From positions 1,994,501-2,058,500 of the forward strand of contig NZ_CP015199.1 of NCBI RefSeq assembly GCF_001648155.1: a stretch of DNA of 64,000 nt, given 5' to 3'. Source of the DNA: Chryseobacterium glaciei (GTDB lineage: Bacteria > Bacteroidota > Bacteroidia > Flavobacteriales > Weeksellaceae). Below the pieces are notes generated by a model. It was given only the letters and a program-made list of their open reading frames with translations. It ran no database searches and was not told the DNA's origin. Position numbers and translations under genes: made by a program. This document shows, one piece after another, positions 42,031 to 50,617 of this stretch; within the stretch, counting starts at the first letter, position 1; each line of letters starts with the position of its first letter.

Positions 42031-42661
42031 CTTTTGGTTCTTCCTTTTTTTCTATTTTCATAAGCCTTGGATTATTCGCACATTTTTTATTGTAAAGTTC
42101 AATATAAGCTCCATTGTCTTTTACATTGGTAATGGCTCCTGTTGACTTATTTATCGTTAATGTATAATGCTTTTTCTGGTAAGGACATTCTTGTGAAGTA
42201 AGCTTTCCGAGGTCTAAATAGTAGTTAGAAGTATCTTCATAATAATTTGCTGCAACATCTTTAAACTCTTCATCTACAATATATCCTTCTATCGTTGCCG
42301 CAATGGCAGCTTCCTGAATATTGTCAACCTTTCCGATAAATGTTTTTAGCCCATTAACATCTGTGACGTAATTCATTTTTCCACCGGAAGAATAGGCGAT
42401 ATAATAGAAACTGTCTTCCTCCGGAAAAAGGTCAAATCCTGAAAATTGAGGTGTATAATCCTGCTTAGATCCGGAAATACTAATCTCCTGATCTTTTGCA
42501 TAGGTATTATAAACCAACACCCAAAAAACTATTTTACCGTTTGGTATAATTCCTTTTAAAATATTAGGAATACTGCTAAATTTTTTCTTCTCTTGAGCAT
42601 ACGTAAGCGTCCCTAAAAGAAAGAAAATCAATAAAATAAGTTTGGATGTATTTTTTATCAT
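41990..42661 (-). CDS. Exported hypothetical protein with Lys/Pro-rich tail
   Basis: 223 aa. Signal peptide MIKNTSKLILLIFFLLGTLTYAQ. The mature part has beta-type segments (NGKIVFWVLVYNTYAKDQEI, GFDLFPEEDSFYYIAYSSGG) and a late YTLTINKSTGAITNVKDNGA, with three Cys (about 160, 194). The end is a charged low-complexity tail (EKKEEPKDEPKKPAKSTKRK) coded by the DNA that overlaps the GNAT start. I do not recognise the family. Confidence 0.7.
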   Translation of the reverse strand: MIKNTSKLILLIFFLLGTLTYAQEKKKFSSIPNILKGIIPNGKIVFWVLVYNTYAKDQEISISGSKQDYTPQFSGFDLFPEEDSFYYIAYSSGGKMNYVTDVNGLKTFIGKVDNIQEAAIAATIEGYIVDEEFKDVAANYYEDTSNYYLDLGKLTSQECPYQKKHYTLTINKSTGAITNVKDNGAYIELYNKKCANNPRLMKIEKKEEPKDEPKKPAKSTKRK

Positions 42662-42695
42662 AATTCAAAACGTGGCAGAAATTATGCCATTTTTT

Positions 42696-43778
42696 CTAAA
42701 TGAATTTTTCTCCTTTTTTTAAATTTTTAAGATCAAGAACGTAATCTTTTATTAACTGGTCGTGATCTCTTGGGCAAATCAGTAAGACTTTCTCTGTATC
42801 TACAACGATGAAATCTTTCAATCCATCAATAACAATTGCTTTATTACTGTTTTTTACATGAATGATGTTTCCTTCTGTGTTGTAGGTTAGAATATGTTTT
42901 TGCTTTACTGCGTTCTCGTTTTCGTCTTTTTCAGCGTTTTCATAAACAGATGTCCAAGTTCCTAAGTCGCTCCATCCCAGATCAGAAGGAATTACGTAAA
43001 CGTTTTTAGCTTTTTCCAAAATTCCGTTATCAATAGAAATTTTCTGAACTTTCGGATAAATAATTTCAATACAGCTTTTTTCACTGTCTGCATTGTATTC
43101 ACAAGCCATAAAATGCTGTGTCATCTCGGGAAGATACATTTCAAAAGCATGATGAATCGTTTTTACATTCCAGATAAAAATCCCAGCATTCCAAAGGAAA
43201 TCTCCACTTTCCATAAAGCTTTTTGCAAGTTCCAGAATCGGTTTTTCCGTAAAAGTCTTAACCTTAAAATGTTCTGATCCTTTTTTATCTACAAATTGTA
43301 TATAACCGTAACCTGTATCTGGTCTTGTTGGTGTAATCCCCAACGTTACAAGATAATCATTCTTAGAAGCCAGATCAAAAGCCACCTCTACTTTTTCCAA
43401 GAAAATATCTTCTCTCAAAATCAAATGATCTGCCGGTAAGACGATCATTGTTGCATTAGGATTGAGCTCAGCAATTTTATTAGCCATGTAAAGATTACAT
43501 GCTGCTGTATTTTTTATTAATGGTTCACCTACGATATTTTCTTCCGGAACTTCAGGTAATTGCTGATGAGAAAGAGTGATATACTCCTTATTCGTAATTA
43601 CAAATATATTCTCATTAGGGATAATTTTTTTGATCCTGTCATACGTCTGTTGAATCATCGTACGCCCAGTTCCTAAAATATCCTGAAATTGTTTTGGAAA
43701 TTTCTGAGTGCTCAGTGGCCAGAATCTACTACCGATTCCTCCTGCCATTATCACACAGTATTTATCTGAATTTGACAT
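42696..43778 (-). CDS. manC: Mannose-1-phosphate guanylyltransferase
   Basis: 360 aa. It makes GDP-mannose from mannose 1-phosphate and GTP, a precursor for polysaccharide and GDP-sugars. The nucleotidyltransferase signature is VIMAGGIGSRFWPLSTQKFPKQ at 9-30, then TMIVLPADHLI (about 103-113, metal-binding Asp), ETGYGYIQ-like DTGYGYIQF, FTEKPILELAKSF and FLWNAGIFIWN. The left-handed helix at the C-terminus is present, but there is no fused phosphomannose isomerase domain. It is followed on the same strand after a 34-nt gap by the exported protein, and preceded (2 nt) by the SprT-like gene. Confidence 0.95.
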   Translation of the reverse strand: MSNSDKYCVIMAGGIGSRFWPLSTQKFPKQFQDILGTGRTMIQQTYDRIKKIIPNENIFVITNKEYITLSHQQLPEVPEENIVGEPLIKNTAACNLYMANKIAELNPNATMIVLPADHLILREDIFLEKVEVAFDLASKNDYLVTLGITPTRPDTGYGYIQFVDKKGSEHFKVKTFTEKPILELAKSFMESGDFLWNAGIFIWNVKTIHHAFEMYLPEMTQHFMACEYNADSEKSCIEIIYPKVQKISIDNGILEKAKNVYVIPSDLGWSDLGTWTSVYENAEKDENENAVKQKHILTYNTEGNIIHVKNSNKAIVIDGLKDFIVVDTEKVLLICPRDHDQLIKDYVLDLKNLKKGEKFI

Positions 43779-43780
43779 GT

Positions 43781-44371
43781 TTAACTACATTTTTCTACCC
43801 TAGCCAAAGGCTTGAAAGAATACTTTCTGCCAGTAGCCAGATTCTTACAAAGATAGTTTTTTTTTATCAGACCTTCTAAAAAATACTTTTCATTTCGATA
43901 GATGAAATAGTCTCCTTTTTGAAGTTCTTCAATAAATTGTAGGGTATCATCTTGTTTTTCAATGTGAAAATATTTAACCAAATCGGGGCTGGCCATGAAA
44001 TTTGCCTTTGGAGACTTAGAAAATTTGGTAATAATTGGTCTTAATTCTTCCTCATACACCTCAATACTTTCAAGAAGCATTAATCGAAAGGTCTCTTTCC
44101 ACTCATTTCCGTGTGGTGAAATTCTTCTTCCATACTTTTCAAACGCTATTAAATGAGCCAACTCGTGAGTTAAAACAAAGAAAAAAAGTTGTGGAGGAAG
44201 TGTAGAATTTATCGTAATTTCATGGGAATTGTCCAGGAGTTTTCTGTAATCTCCCAGTTTAGAATTCCTGTTTCGTGTAATTTTAATATGAATGTAATAA
44301 TCTAAAAACCAATGTTTTAAATATTGAAGCGTATTTGGTGGTAAATATTTTTCTAATGATTGAATAGACAT
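43781..44371 (-). CDS. SprT-like metallopeptidase-domain protein
   Basis: 196 aa. The zinc motif His69-Glu-x-x-His73 lies in FFFVLTHELAHLIAFEKY, with a third ligand candidate at His87 in RRISPHGNEWKETF. The C-terminus has a small beta domain (YFIYRNEKYFLEGLIKKNYL and TGRKYSFKPLARVEKC) that recalls the zinc-ribbon region of SprT, here with few Cys. Role unknown in bacteria; eukaryotic SPRTN cuts DNA-protein crosslinks. It is tightly spaced with manC (2 nt) and the TolC-like gene (1 nt) on the same strand. Confidence 0.9.
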   Translation of the reverse strand: MSIQSLEKYLPPNTLQYLKHWFLDYYIHIKITRNRNSKLGDYRKLLDNSHEITINSTLPPQLFFFVLTHELAHLIAFEKYGRRISPHGNEWKETFRLMLLESIEVYEEELRPIITKFSKSPKANFMASPDLVKYFHIEKQDDTLQFIEELQKGDYFIYRNEKYFLEGLIKKNYLCKNLATGRKYSFKPLARVEKCS

Positions 44372-44372
44372 T

Positions 44373-45686
44373 TTACAAACTTAGTGGAATTCCCGCATAG
44401 AAATTCAATAATTTAAGACTGAAAAGATAGTTAAATTTAGCCTGAGCCACAGAACCTTGTGCGTTTGCATAATTATTTCTGGCAACATTCACATCGTAAA
44501 TCGTTGTTCTACCTGCAACATAACTTTTATCTGCGAAATCTAAAGCCAATTTTGTACTCTTCTCGGCTTCTACAGCAGATAAAAATATTTCATAATTAGC
44601 ATCAACGTCAAATTGCGCCTTCTGAACATTCTGTCTTACGGTTTGTTTTTGTTGTTCTAAAGTTGCTTTGGCAATATTTTCATTAATCTTGGACTGCTCA
44701 ACCTGAAGTTTAGTAATTCCTTTATTAAAAATCGGAATATTGATAGAAACTCCTGCATTTTGCCCAAAATTATCTTTATACTGAGGAAAGAAAACCCTTT
44801 CATCCTGAGCATTCAACAAGTTATTATAAAAACTTCCTATTCCTGCACTTGCTGTTATTGTTGGCCAAAATGCGGTTTTACTTACCTCTGTCTGAGCTTC
44901 GGCAGATTTAATTCTACTTTCGGCAGCTTTCACCTGAGGCTGATTTTCATAAGCTGTTGTCAAAACCTCATCTACAGATTTTAATTGTGGAGACAGTTGA
45001 TCTGAAACGCTTACATCTTCAACATCAAAATCCTTATATTCATTTAATTGTAAAAGCTGAGCTAATGCAAATAAGCTTCTTCCAACATTAATTTCAGCCG
45101 TTTTAAGGTTTTGTTTTTCTCTTGCCAAACCTGCATCAGCTTCCGCCAAAATCGTTTGAGCTGTAGTTCCAACCTGAGTGGTTATTTTTGCTCTGTCGGC
45201 TTGTTTTTGAGCGTTTTCTACCGCTGCCTGAGAAATTTTTACAATTTCTTTATTCAACAAAGTCGTTAAATATTGTTGAGCTATTTGCAGAGAAATATCA
45301 TTTTTAATGGTTTCGATGTCGTATTGACTTGCTTCAACATCAAATTCCGTCTTACGTATAGTTTTTTCTAATCTTCCGTTGTTATAAACCAAGATATCAG
45401 CGCCAAGATTAGCATTATTACTAAATCTGTCATTCCTGATACTTCCCGTTCCTAACGAAGCCTGACCAAAACTCACCGTATTTCCCACACTTGCAGAAAC
45501 AGACGGTAAATAGTTCTTTTTAGCTATTTTTAAATTAGAATCCTGAATTTGTTTTGAATATTCATTTTGGATCACCTGAAGATTATGCTCTACGGCATAG
45601 TCTACGCATTCTCTTAAGGACCATCTTTTCTGAGCGCTTAAGCCCATGCTTGTTAATCCCAAAACAATAATCCAAACTTTTTTCAT
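44373..45686 (-). CDS. TolC-family outer-membrane efflux protein
   Basis: 437 aa. Signal peptide MKKVWIIVLGLTSMGLSAQ, then RWSLRECVDYAVEHNLQVIQ, the standard start of TolC/OEP proteins in Bacteroidota. The two OEP repeats of long helices and short strands are visible (SVSASVGNTVSFGQA, GADILVYNNGRLEKT, AQTILAEADAGLAREKQNLK; second: TITASAGIGSFYNNLL, GVSINIPIFNKGI, VAGRTTIYDVNVARNNYANA). It forms the trimeric exit duct of efflux or type I secretion systems. No membrane-fusion or pump gene is adjacent. First gene of the run TolC-SprT-manC. Confidence 0.93.
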   Translation of the reverse strand: MKKVWIIVLGLTSMGLSAQKRWSLRECVDYAVEHNLQVIQNEYSKQIQDSNLKIAKKNYLPSVSASVGNTVSFGQASLGTGSIRNDRFSNNANLGADILVYNNGRLEKTIRKTEFDVEASQYDIETIKNDISLQIAQQYLTTLLNKEIVKISQAAVENAQKQADRAKITTQVGTTAQTILAEADAGLAREKQNLKTAEINVGRSLFALAQLLQLNEYKDFDVEDVSVSDQLSPQLKSVDEVLTTAYENQPQVKAAESRIKSAEAQTEVSKTAFWPTITASAGIGSFYNNLLNAQDERVFFPQYKDNFGQNAGVSINIPIFNKGITKLQVEQSKINENIAKATLEQQKQTVRQNVQKAQFDVDANYEIFLSAVEAEKSTKLALDFADKSYVAGRTTIYDVNVARNNYANAQGSVAQAKFNYLFSLKLLNFYAGIPLSL

Positions 45687-45713
45687 ATTCTGATTTTATG
45701 ATATTAGACGAAC

Positions 45714-45721
45714 CAAATTTA
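45714..45721 (-). promoter_or_regulatory. Candidate -7 element for the TolC-SprT-manC run
   Basis: On the minus strand TAAATTTG matches TAnnTTTG, 27 nt before the start at 45686. Only TTTT is seen at the -33 position. Confidence 0.45.
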
Positions 45722-45784
45722 AAAAAGTTACAGATAAAAAAAATTAATGTTTTATTTTTATCAAACTTTTGAGAATTTTGCATC

Positions 45785-47029
45785 ATGACAACTGAACAAT
45801 ATCAAGAAGCTGTTGACTGGCTTTTCGTACAAGCACCTAACTATCAGTCCGATGGAGAAAAAGCTTATAAACCAGGTTTAGATAATATCACTAAACTTTG
45901 TGATTTTTTTGACAACCCTCAGGAAAAAATAAAATGCATCCACATCGGTGGAACTAATGGAAAAGGTTCTTCCAGTAATATGTTGGCATCTGTTCTTCAA
46001 GATTCAGGTTATAAAGTTGGCTTATACAACTCACCTCATCTTATTGATTTTACGGAGCGTATAAAAGTGAATGGAAGAAACTGTGACAAAGAGTTTGTCT
46101 TTAATTTCATCCAAAAGCTGAAAGGTCTTCCTGAAGATATTCTTCCTTCATTTTTTGAGTTCACGACCATTATAGCTTTTGAATATTTTTATCAGCAACA
46201 GGTGGATTTTGCCATTATTGAAGTTGGTTTGGGTGGAAGATTAGATTCTACCAATATTATTAAGCCTTTAGTTTCTGCGATCACAAATGTTCAGTTAGAT
46301 CATCAAAATATTTTAGGAGATACGATTGAACAAATTGCATTTGAAAAGGCCGGAATCATTAAAAATAATACTCCAATAATCTTTGGTGACGAAAATGAAG
46401 TCGTAAAAAACATTATTATAGAAAAATCTATCCAAGAAAACGCTCTTTTTATTGATGCTACCCTACTAAAAACGGATTTAAAATCTGATTTAAAGGGAAA
46501 TTATCAGGCAAAAAATATAAAGGTTGTTTTAGCCTTAATTGATGAATTAAGAAAACTCAATGTAAATGTTTCAAATCAAAATATTGAAAATGGACTATTA
46601 AACGTTCATAAAAACACAGGATTCATCGGCCGTTGGTTTGAATTTTCACAAAATCCACTGACAATTTGCGATACAGGACATAATCAGGCCGGATTGGAAC
46701 AGGTTTTTGCTCAATTAAATTCAATTGACAAGCATAAACACGTTATTTTAGGTTTTGTAGTTGATAAAAAGATCGATGAAGTGATGAGTTTATTACCTGA
46801 AAATTCTGAGTTTTATTTTGCAAAACCGTCTATCCACAGGGGCAGACATCCGAAAGATTATGAAGATATGCTCATAAATGCAAAAATTTTTTATAAAATT
46901 TTCGATTCTGTGCAAGAAGCGTATTTATCTGCAAAACAACAATCTACAAATGAAGAAATGATTTTTATTGGCGGAAGTAACTTTGTTGTTGGAGAATTTT
47001 TAGAAAAAAATTTGGAGTTTTCCGAATAA
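45785..47029 (+). CDS. folC: Bifunctional folylpolyglutamate synthase / dihydrofolate synthase
   Basis: 414 aa. It adds glutamate to dihydropteroate and to folates. The ATP site is IKCIHIGGTNGKGSSSNMLAS (49-69); YNSPHLIDFTERIKVNG (about 80-96), FEFTTIIAFEYF, IIEVGLGGRLDSTNII (about 146-161) and AITNVQLDHQNILGDTIEQIAFEKAGIIK (about 166-194) follow. The C-terminal domain begins around 280 (GFIGRWFEF, TICDTGHNQAG). The promoter of the following tRNA genes overlaps its last codons. Confidence 0.96.
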   Translation: MTTEQYQEAVDWLFVQAPNYQSDGEKAYKPGLDNITKLCDFFDNPQEKIKCIHIGGTNGKGSSSNMLASVLQDSGYKVGLYNSPHLIDFTERIKVNGRNCDKEFVFNFIQKLKGLPEDILPSFFEFTTIIAFEYFYQQQVDFAIIEVGLGGRLDSTNIIKPLVSAITNVQLDHQNILGDTIEQIAFEKAGIIKNNTPIIFGDENEVVKNIIIEKSIQENALFIDATLLKTDLKSDLKGNYQAKNIKVVLALIDELRKLNVNVSNQNIENGLLNVHKNTGFIGRWFEFSQNPLTICDTGHNQAGLEQVFAQLNSIDKHKHVILGFVVDKKIDEVMSLLPENSEFYFAKPSIHRGRHPKDYEDMLINAKIFYKIFDSVQEAYLSAKQQSTNEEMIFIGGSNFVVGEFLEKNLEFSE

Positions 47030-47041
47030 GTCGTATATTTG
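47011..47041 (+). promoter_or_regulatory. Promoter of the tRNA-Val pair
   Basis: TTTG (47011-47014), exactly 19 nt, then TATATTTG (47034-47041): a perfect match to the Bacteroidota promoter. Transcription would start near 47048, about 24 nt before the first tRNA. Its -33 element lies inside the folC coding sequence. Confidence 0.8.
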
Positions 47042-47071
47042 CACCACTCTAAACGGAAATAACGTTACAGA

Positions 47072-47146
47072 GGGCGATTAGCTCAGTTGGTTCAGAGCAT
47101 CTGGTTTACACCCAGAGGGTCGGGGGTTCGAATCCCTCATCGCCCA
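47072..47146 (+). tRNA. tRNA-Val (anticodon TAC), copy 1
   Basis: 75 nt with all four arms: acceptor GGGCGAT/ATCGCCC, D-arm GCTC...GAGC, anticodon arm TCTGG-TTTACAC-CCAGA with TAC, and T-arm GGGGG-TTCGAAT-CCCTC (one G-T pair). Discriminator A; the CCA tail is not encoded. It reads valine codons GTA and others. Confidence 0.96.
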
Positions 47147-47176
47147 CAAAGGTTCCTAAAACCTTTAAAAAACTTA

Positions 47177-47251
47177 GGGCTCTTAGCTCAGTTGGTTCAG
47201 AGCATCTGGTTTACACCCAGAGGGTCGGGGGTTCGAATCCCTCAGGGCCCA
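47177..47251 (+). tRNA. tRNA-Val (anticodon TAC), copy 2
   Basis: 75 nt, identical to copy 1 in the D, anticodon, variable and T regions, but with acceptor GGGCTCT/AGGGCCC (one T-G pair at position 5). Discriminator A, no encoded CCA. The 30-nt spacer holds a small hairpin (AAAGGTT/AACCTTT) that may guide processing. Confidence 0.96.
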
Positions 47252-47252
47252 C

Positions 47253-47284
47253 AAAATCTCTCTTTTTAAAGGGAGATTTTTTTG
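47253..47284 (+). terminator. Intrinsic terminator of the tRNA-Val operon
   Basis: AAAATCTC (47253-47260) pairs with GAGATTTT (47273-47280), extended by two inner pairs, then a continuing T-tract. Confidence 0.85.
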
Positions 47285-47297
47285 TTATATTAAAACT

Positions 47298-47783
47298 ATG
47301 ATGATGAAACAAACATTCATATCTTTTGTCTTTCTTCTCTCGATTTCAATAATCTATTCTCAGGAAATCAAAGAGAGCTCTGTAATCATAAAAGTTTCAA
47401 AGAATGTTGACCCTAACTTTGATAATTTTACGCGATTTGAGTATAGTCTAGACACTCGAAACATTGATATCTTAAGCCCTGATCAACCCTATTCAAAAGT
47501 TTTAATATTTATCGGCGATAAAAAAGTCTTTTCGCAAATAAATTCCTCTTCCAAAAAGATTCAATTGACGAATCGCTCAATAAGAGATATCCATTTTGAA
47601 AGCATTTTAACAAAAACTACTTTTACTTTTAAAATAAAAAAGCAATTTCTTATACTTACCGATATTAAAAACAATAACGAATCAATCTTAAAAATAGACA
47701 GATCAGGAGAATATATAAAATTGGTTGATGAAAACAGAAAAGAAGTTTACGTTGGAAAAGAAAAACAGAAAAAATTCAAATAA
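47298..47783 (+). CDS. Exported hypothetical protein
   Basis: 161 aa. The start is one of three consecutive Met codons (MMMKQTFISFVFLLSISIIYSQ), a clear signal peptide. The mature part is basic, Lys/Ile/Asn-rich, with beta-like strands (SVIIKVSKNVDPNFDNFTRF, SKVLIFIGDKKVFSQINSSS, FTFKIKKQFLILTDIKNNNE) and ends KEKQKKFK. No family recognised. It converges on the glycosyltransferase gene with 6 nt between. Confidence 0.65.
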   Translation: MMMKQTFISFVFLLSISIIYSQEIKESSVIIKVSKNVDPNFDNFTRFEYSLDTRNIDILSPDQPYSKVLIFIGDKKVFSQINSSSKKIQLTNRSIRDIHFESILTKTTFTFKIKKQFLILTDIKNNNESILKIDRSGEYIKLVDENRKEVYVGKEKQKKFK

Positions 47784-47789
47784 AACCTA

Positions 47790-48758
47790 TTAACAAATTT
47801 TATCAACTATTTTCTGGATATTTAGTTCTTCCAGACAAGCCCAATCTCCTCGATAACATTCCTTATCCCCAAAAACAGAGCAAGGCCTGCACGTAAGATC
47901 ACTCACCTGTACAACATCATCTTCACTCTGCCCGAAGCCTAAAAAGCCGGCATATGGATGCGTAGACCCCCAAATAGAAACACATCTCGTTCCCATTAAA
48001 CTCGCCAAATGCATATTGGCAGAATCCATGGAGATCATTAGTTCTAATTCTGAAATTTTATTAAGCTCTTCCGTAAGACTTAATTTGCCTGATAAACTTT
48101 TTGTATTCGGAATCTGACTTTCCCATTTTTCTAATGTTTCAGTCTCTTCTTTACCGCCTCCGAAGAAATAGATTTTATGTTTTTGGGCTAAAATTTTCAC
48201 CAATTCGTAAGATTTCTCCAAAGGAAGCATTTTTCCTTTATGCTGAGCAAAAGGCGCAAAACCAATTCCGGATTTATTAGTTGAAGTTGGTCTTAACTGA
48301 TGAGAAAGTTCCACCTTAAAACTCATTTCACGAAAAACATCAGCGTAACGTTCAACCGTTTTTCTTAACTGAACTTTATTTAAATTCCAAATATCGGTTA
48401 GATGCTCTTTTTCCTCTTTTCCTTTATTGATTTTGAATACTTTAAGTCCTTTTCTTCGATAAATTTTATCTAAGATTTTCGTTCTGATCACATCATGCAG
48501 ATTAGCGATCATATCGGGATGAAATTCTTTAATTAATTCATTCGCTAATCTTTGCAACCCGAAAATACCCTTATAATCATCTAAGTTGATTCCTTTGAAT
48601 ATAACATTCGGAATATCAGAGAATAAGCTCTCAAAATTCTTTCTCGAAACCATGATGATTTCAACGTCAGGATTCTGTTCCAAAAACTCTCGAAAAACCG
48701 GCGCTGTCATAGCGACATCACCAAAAGCGGAAAAACGATATGCTAAAATTCTGGTCAC
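47790..48758 (-). CDS. Glycosyltransferase family 9 (heptosyltransferase-like)
   Basis: 322 aa. The GT9 features are RILAYRFSAFGDVAMTAPVF at the N-terminus, FHPDMIANLHDVIRTKILDK, SGIGFAPFAQHKGKMLPLEK near 165-185, ELMISMDSANMHLASLMGTRCVSIWGSTHPYAGF (about 235-270, the sugar-nucleotide site) and CRPCSVFGDKECYRGDWACL with four Cys near the C-terminus. It transfers a sugar, often heptose, to lipopolysaccharide core in the cytoplasm. It starts 2 nt after the sufE stop codon. Confidence 0.9.
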   Translation of the reverse strand: MTRILAYRFSAFGDVAMTAPVFREFLEQNPDVEIIMVSRKNFESLFSDIPNVIFKGINLDDYKGIFGLQRLANELIKEFHPDMIANLHDVIRTKILDKIYRRKGLKVFKINKGKEEKEHLTDIWNLNKVQLRKTVERYADVFREMSFKVELSHQLRPTSTNKSGIGFAPFAQHKGKMLPLEKSYELVKILAQKHKIYFFGGGKEETETLEKWESQIPNTKSLSGKLSLTEELNKISELELMISMDSANMHLASLMGTRCVSIWGSTHPYAGFLGFGQSEDDVVQVSDLTCRPCSVFGDKECYRGDWACLEELNIQKIVDKIC

Positions 48759-48760
48759 AG

Positions 48761-49180
48761 CTACGACTTTAGTTGATAGGCAACTGCATAAAATTTAATT
48801 TGTTTTGTCATCGCCATGAGTCCGTTGGCTCTGGAAGGAGAAAGAAACTCCTGTAATCCGATCTCTGAGATAAATTCGAAATCAGAATCTAAAATTTCCT
48901 GTGTAGAATGGCCACTGTAAATGCTCACTAATAAAGAAACGATTCCTTTTGGTAAAATACCATCAGAATCTGCATCAAAAAACAGTTTTCCATCTCTGAA
49001 CTCTGCATCAATCCAAACTTTACTCTGACAGCCTTTAATAAGATTTTCATCACCTTTTTTGTCATCCGGAAGACCTTTTAATTCTTTCCCAAGATCAATG
49101 ATGTACTCATATTTTTGCTCCCAGTCCTCAAGAAACGCAAATTCGTCGATAAGTTCCTTCTGTTTTTCTTTAATGGTCAT
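48761..49180 (-). CDS. sufE: SufE-family sulfur acceptor protein
   Basis: 139 aa from ATG at 49180 (an in-frame TTG seven codons upstream is less likely). It accepts sulfane sulfur from the cysteine desulfurase SufS for Fe-S cluster assembly. The active Cys51 lies in LIKGCQSKVWIDAEF, the same residue number as in E. coli SufE, followed by DADSDGILPKGIVSLLVSIY and GLQEFLSPSRANGLMAM. The other suf genes are not in the window. Its stop is 2 nt from the glycosyltransferase start, so they are cotranscribed. Confidence 0.93.
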   Translation of the reverse strand: MTIKEKQKELIDEFAFLEDWEQKYEYIIDLGKELKGLPDDKKGDENLIKGCQSKVWIDAEFRDGKLFFDADSDGILPKGIVSLLVSIYSGHSTQEILDSDFEFISEIGLQEFLSPSRANGLMAMTKQIKFYAVAYQLKS

Positions 49181-49292
49181 TTCTTTACTTTCTTTTTGCA
49201 AAGATACTAAATTATGCTTTAGGCTTGAAGCAGTAAGCTATAGGCAAAATGATTGTGATATGAGATTTGGCTTATTTCCTATTACTTAAAGC

Positions 49293-50393
49293 TTATAGCG
49301 CAATTGAAGCCTCTTCAAAAACCTTTAATAATTTTACCTCCTCATTTTCCCAGCAAAGAATATTTGCTGCTTTTTCGAGTTCGGGTTGATAATTTTTTCT
49401 TCCTTTATTTAAAATTAAATTGATCGATTCAGCAATATTTTCAGGCTGATGATCTTTTATGATTTCTCCAATATCAAATTGACTTTTAATATTCTGCATT
49501 TCTGGGAGATTTGACAAAATTAAAGGAACTCGTGCCTGAATGCAATCTAAAACTTTATTAGGTAAAGAATAAAAATAACTCTCTCCCCCATTCTCTTCAA
49601 TGCTCATTCCGCAATCAACTGTTATTGTGATTTCTCTTAAATCTTCTGGTTTTAATTTTCCTAAAAATTGAACTTTATGTTGAAGATTTTCTTTAATAAC
49701 CAATTCTTCGTATTTCTTTTTACGAGGACCATCTCCCGCAATTTTTAAAATTACATTATCAAGATGGTGCATTGATAAAATAACTTTATCAATTCCACGA
49801 AAAGGATTTATTGCGCCTTGATATAAAATTACTTTTGGACTATTTTCAGGAATTTCAAAAGTAAAATCTATTTTTCGGGGAGCATTTTGAACAATAATTG
49901 GATCAACTCCATACTTTTTTTGGAACCATTTTCCATAACTTCCACTCGCTGTCATCATGAATTTCACTTTCGGAACGATGCTCCTTTCAAGATATCTCCA
50001 TAATTTTTGTGACATTTTGCCTTGAATTGCCGGCATTTCGGAAAAAATTTCATGACTGTCAAAAACCAAAGGAATATTTAATTTTTTAGCAATAAGATAA
50101 TTAGGTAGCAAGGCATCCAAATCATTAGCATGAAGAATGGTATTTTGATCTGCCTTTTTCTTTAATTCGTGATACAGCTTCCAGTTAAACTCAAAGTAGG
50201 CTGTTTTTAAACTTTTAGAAATTAATTGTATTCTGGAAAAAGAATAAGGTCGCTGCATTTTTTCTGCACCACCCCAATCATTTCCTATTAATTCAATCTC
50301 ATAGCCGTTTTCATGCAAAGTCCTGCAAACCTTTTCGATACGTTGATCTGTATATAAATTACTAAAAGCAGATGTGATTATTTTTTTCCTCAT
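49293..50393 (-). CDS. Glycosyltransferase, GT4-like
   Basis: 366 aa with the GT-B shape. N-terminal domain MRKKIITSAFSNLYTDQRIEKVCRTLHENGYEIELIGN, then LHANDLDALLPNYLIAKKLN and PLVFDSHEIFSEMP. C-terminal domain with KVILYQGAINPFRGIDKVIL, ILKIAGDGPRKKKYEELV, VQFLGKLKPEDLREITITVD and GESYFYSLPNKVLDCIQARV, the GT4-type nucleotide-sugar site where the E-x7-E motif is partly kept. Polysaccharide or glycoprotein synthesis is likely; the acceptor is unknown. Its start overlaps the stop of the small membrane protein gene by 4 nt. Confidence 0.87.
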   Translation of the reverse strand: MRKKIITSAFSNLYTDQRIEKVCRTLHENGYEIELIGNDWGGAEKMQRPYSFSRIQLISKSLKTAYFEFNWKLYHELKKKADQNTILHANDLDALLPNYLIAKKLNIPLVFDSHEIFSEMPAIQGKMSQKLWRYLERSIVPKVKFMMTASGSYGKWFQKKYGVDPIIVQNAPRKIDFTFEIPENSPKVILYQGAINPFRGIDKVILSMHHLDNVILKIAGDGPRKKKYEELVIKENLQHKVQFLGKLKPEDLREITITVDCGMSIEENGGESYFYSLPNKVLDCIQARVPLILSNLPEMQNIKSQFDIGEIIKDHQPENIAESINLILNKGRKNYQPELEKAANILCWENEEVKLLKVFEEASIAL

Positions 50394-50617
50394 TTACTTT
50401 TTTTTCCTGCCAACAAATGGTAAATTTGTATAAAGCAAACCAGCCCGTTAGGTATGATCACCGGCCAAAGCATTCCGCTAAAAATACCGTAAATGACAAA
50501 ACAAATACAGCCAATCATATTAACAATTCTGATTTTTCTTACATCTTTCAATATAAAGCTCAACACAACGAAAAGTGAGGCAGAATATCCGACGTAAGTA
50601 GAAATTTCGGGATTCAT
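50390..50617 (-). CDS. Small YgjV/PQ-loop-like membrane protein
   Basis: 75 aa with three hydrophobic stretches: about 8-22 (VGYSASLFVVLSFIL), 31-47 (IVNMIGCICFVIYGIFS) and 50-66. The pattern GYSASLFVVLSFILKDVRKIRIVNMIG resembles half of a YgjV or SemiSWEET-like protein, in which dimers make a transport unit. No substrate can be inferred. It is translationally coupled (ATGA overlap) with the GT4-like gene downstream, which may suggest a role in the same pathway. Confidence 0.7.
   Translation of the reverse strand: MNPEISTYVGYSASLFVVLSFILKDVRKIRIVNMIGCICFVIYGIFSGMLWPVIIPNGLVCFIQIYHLLAGKKSK

Noticed and set aside
45583..45786. Minus-strand ORF of 67 codons
   Set aside because: It overlaps the TolC signal-peptide region and promoter in another frame and has no family features.
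47087..47269. Plus-strand ORF of 60 codons
   Set aside because: It runs through the two tRNA-Val genes; its internal repeat is the duplicated tRNA sequence.
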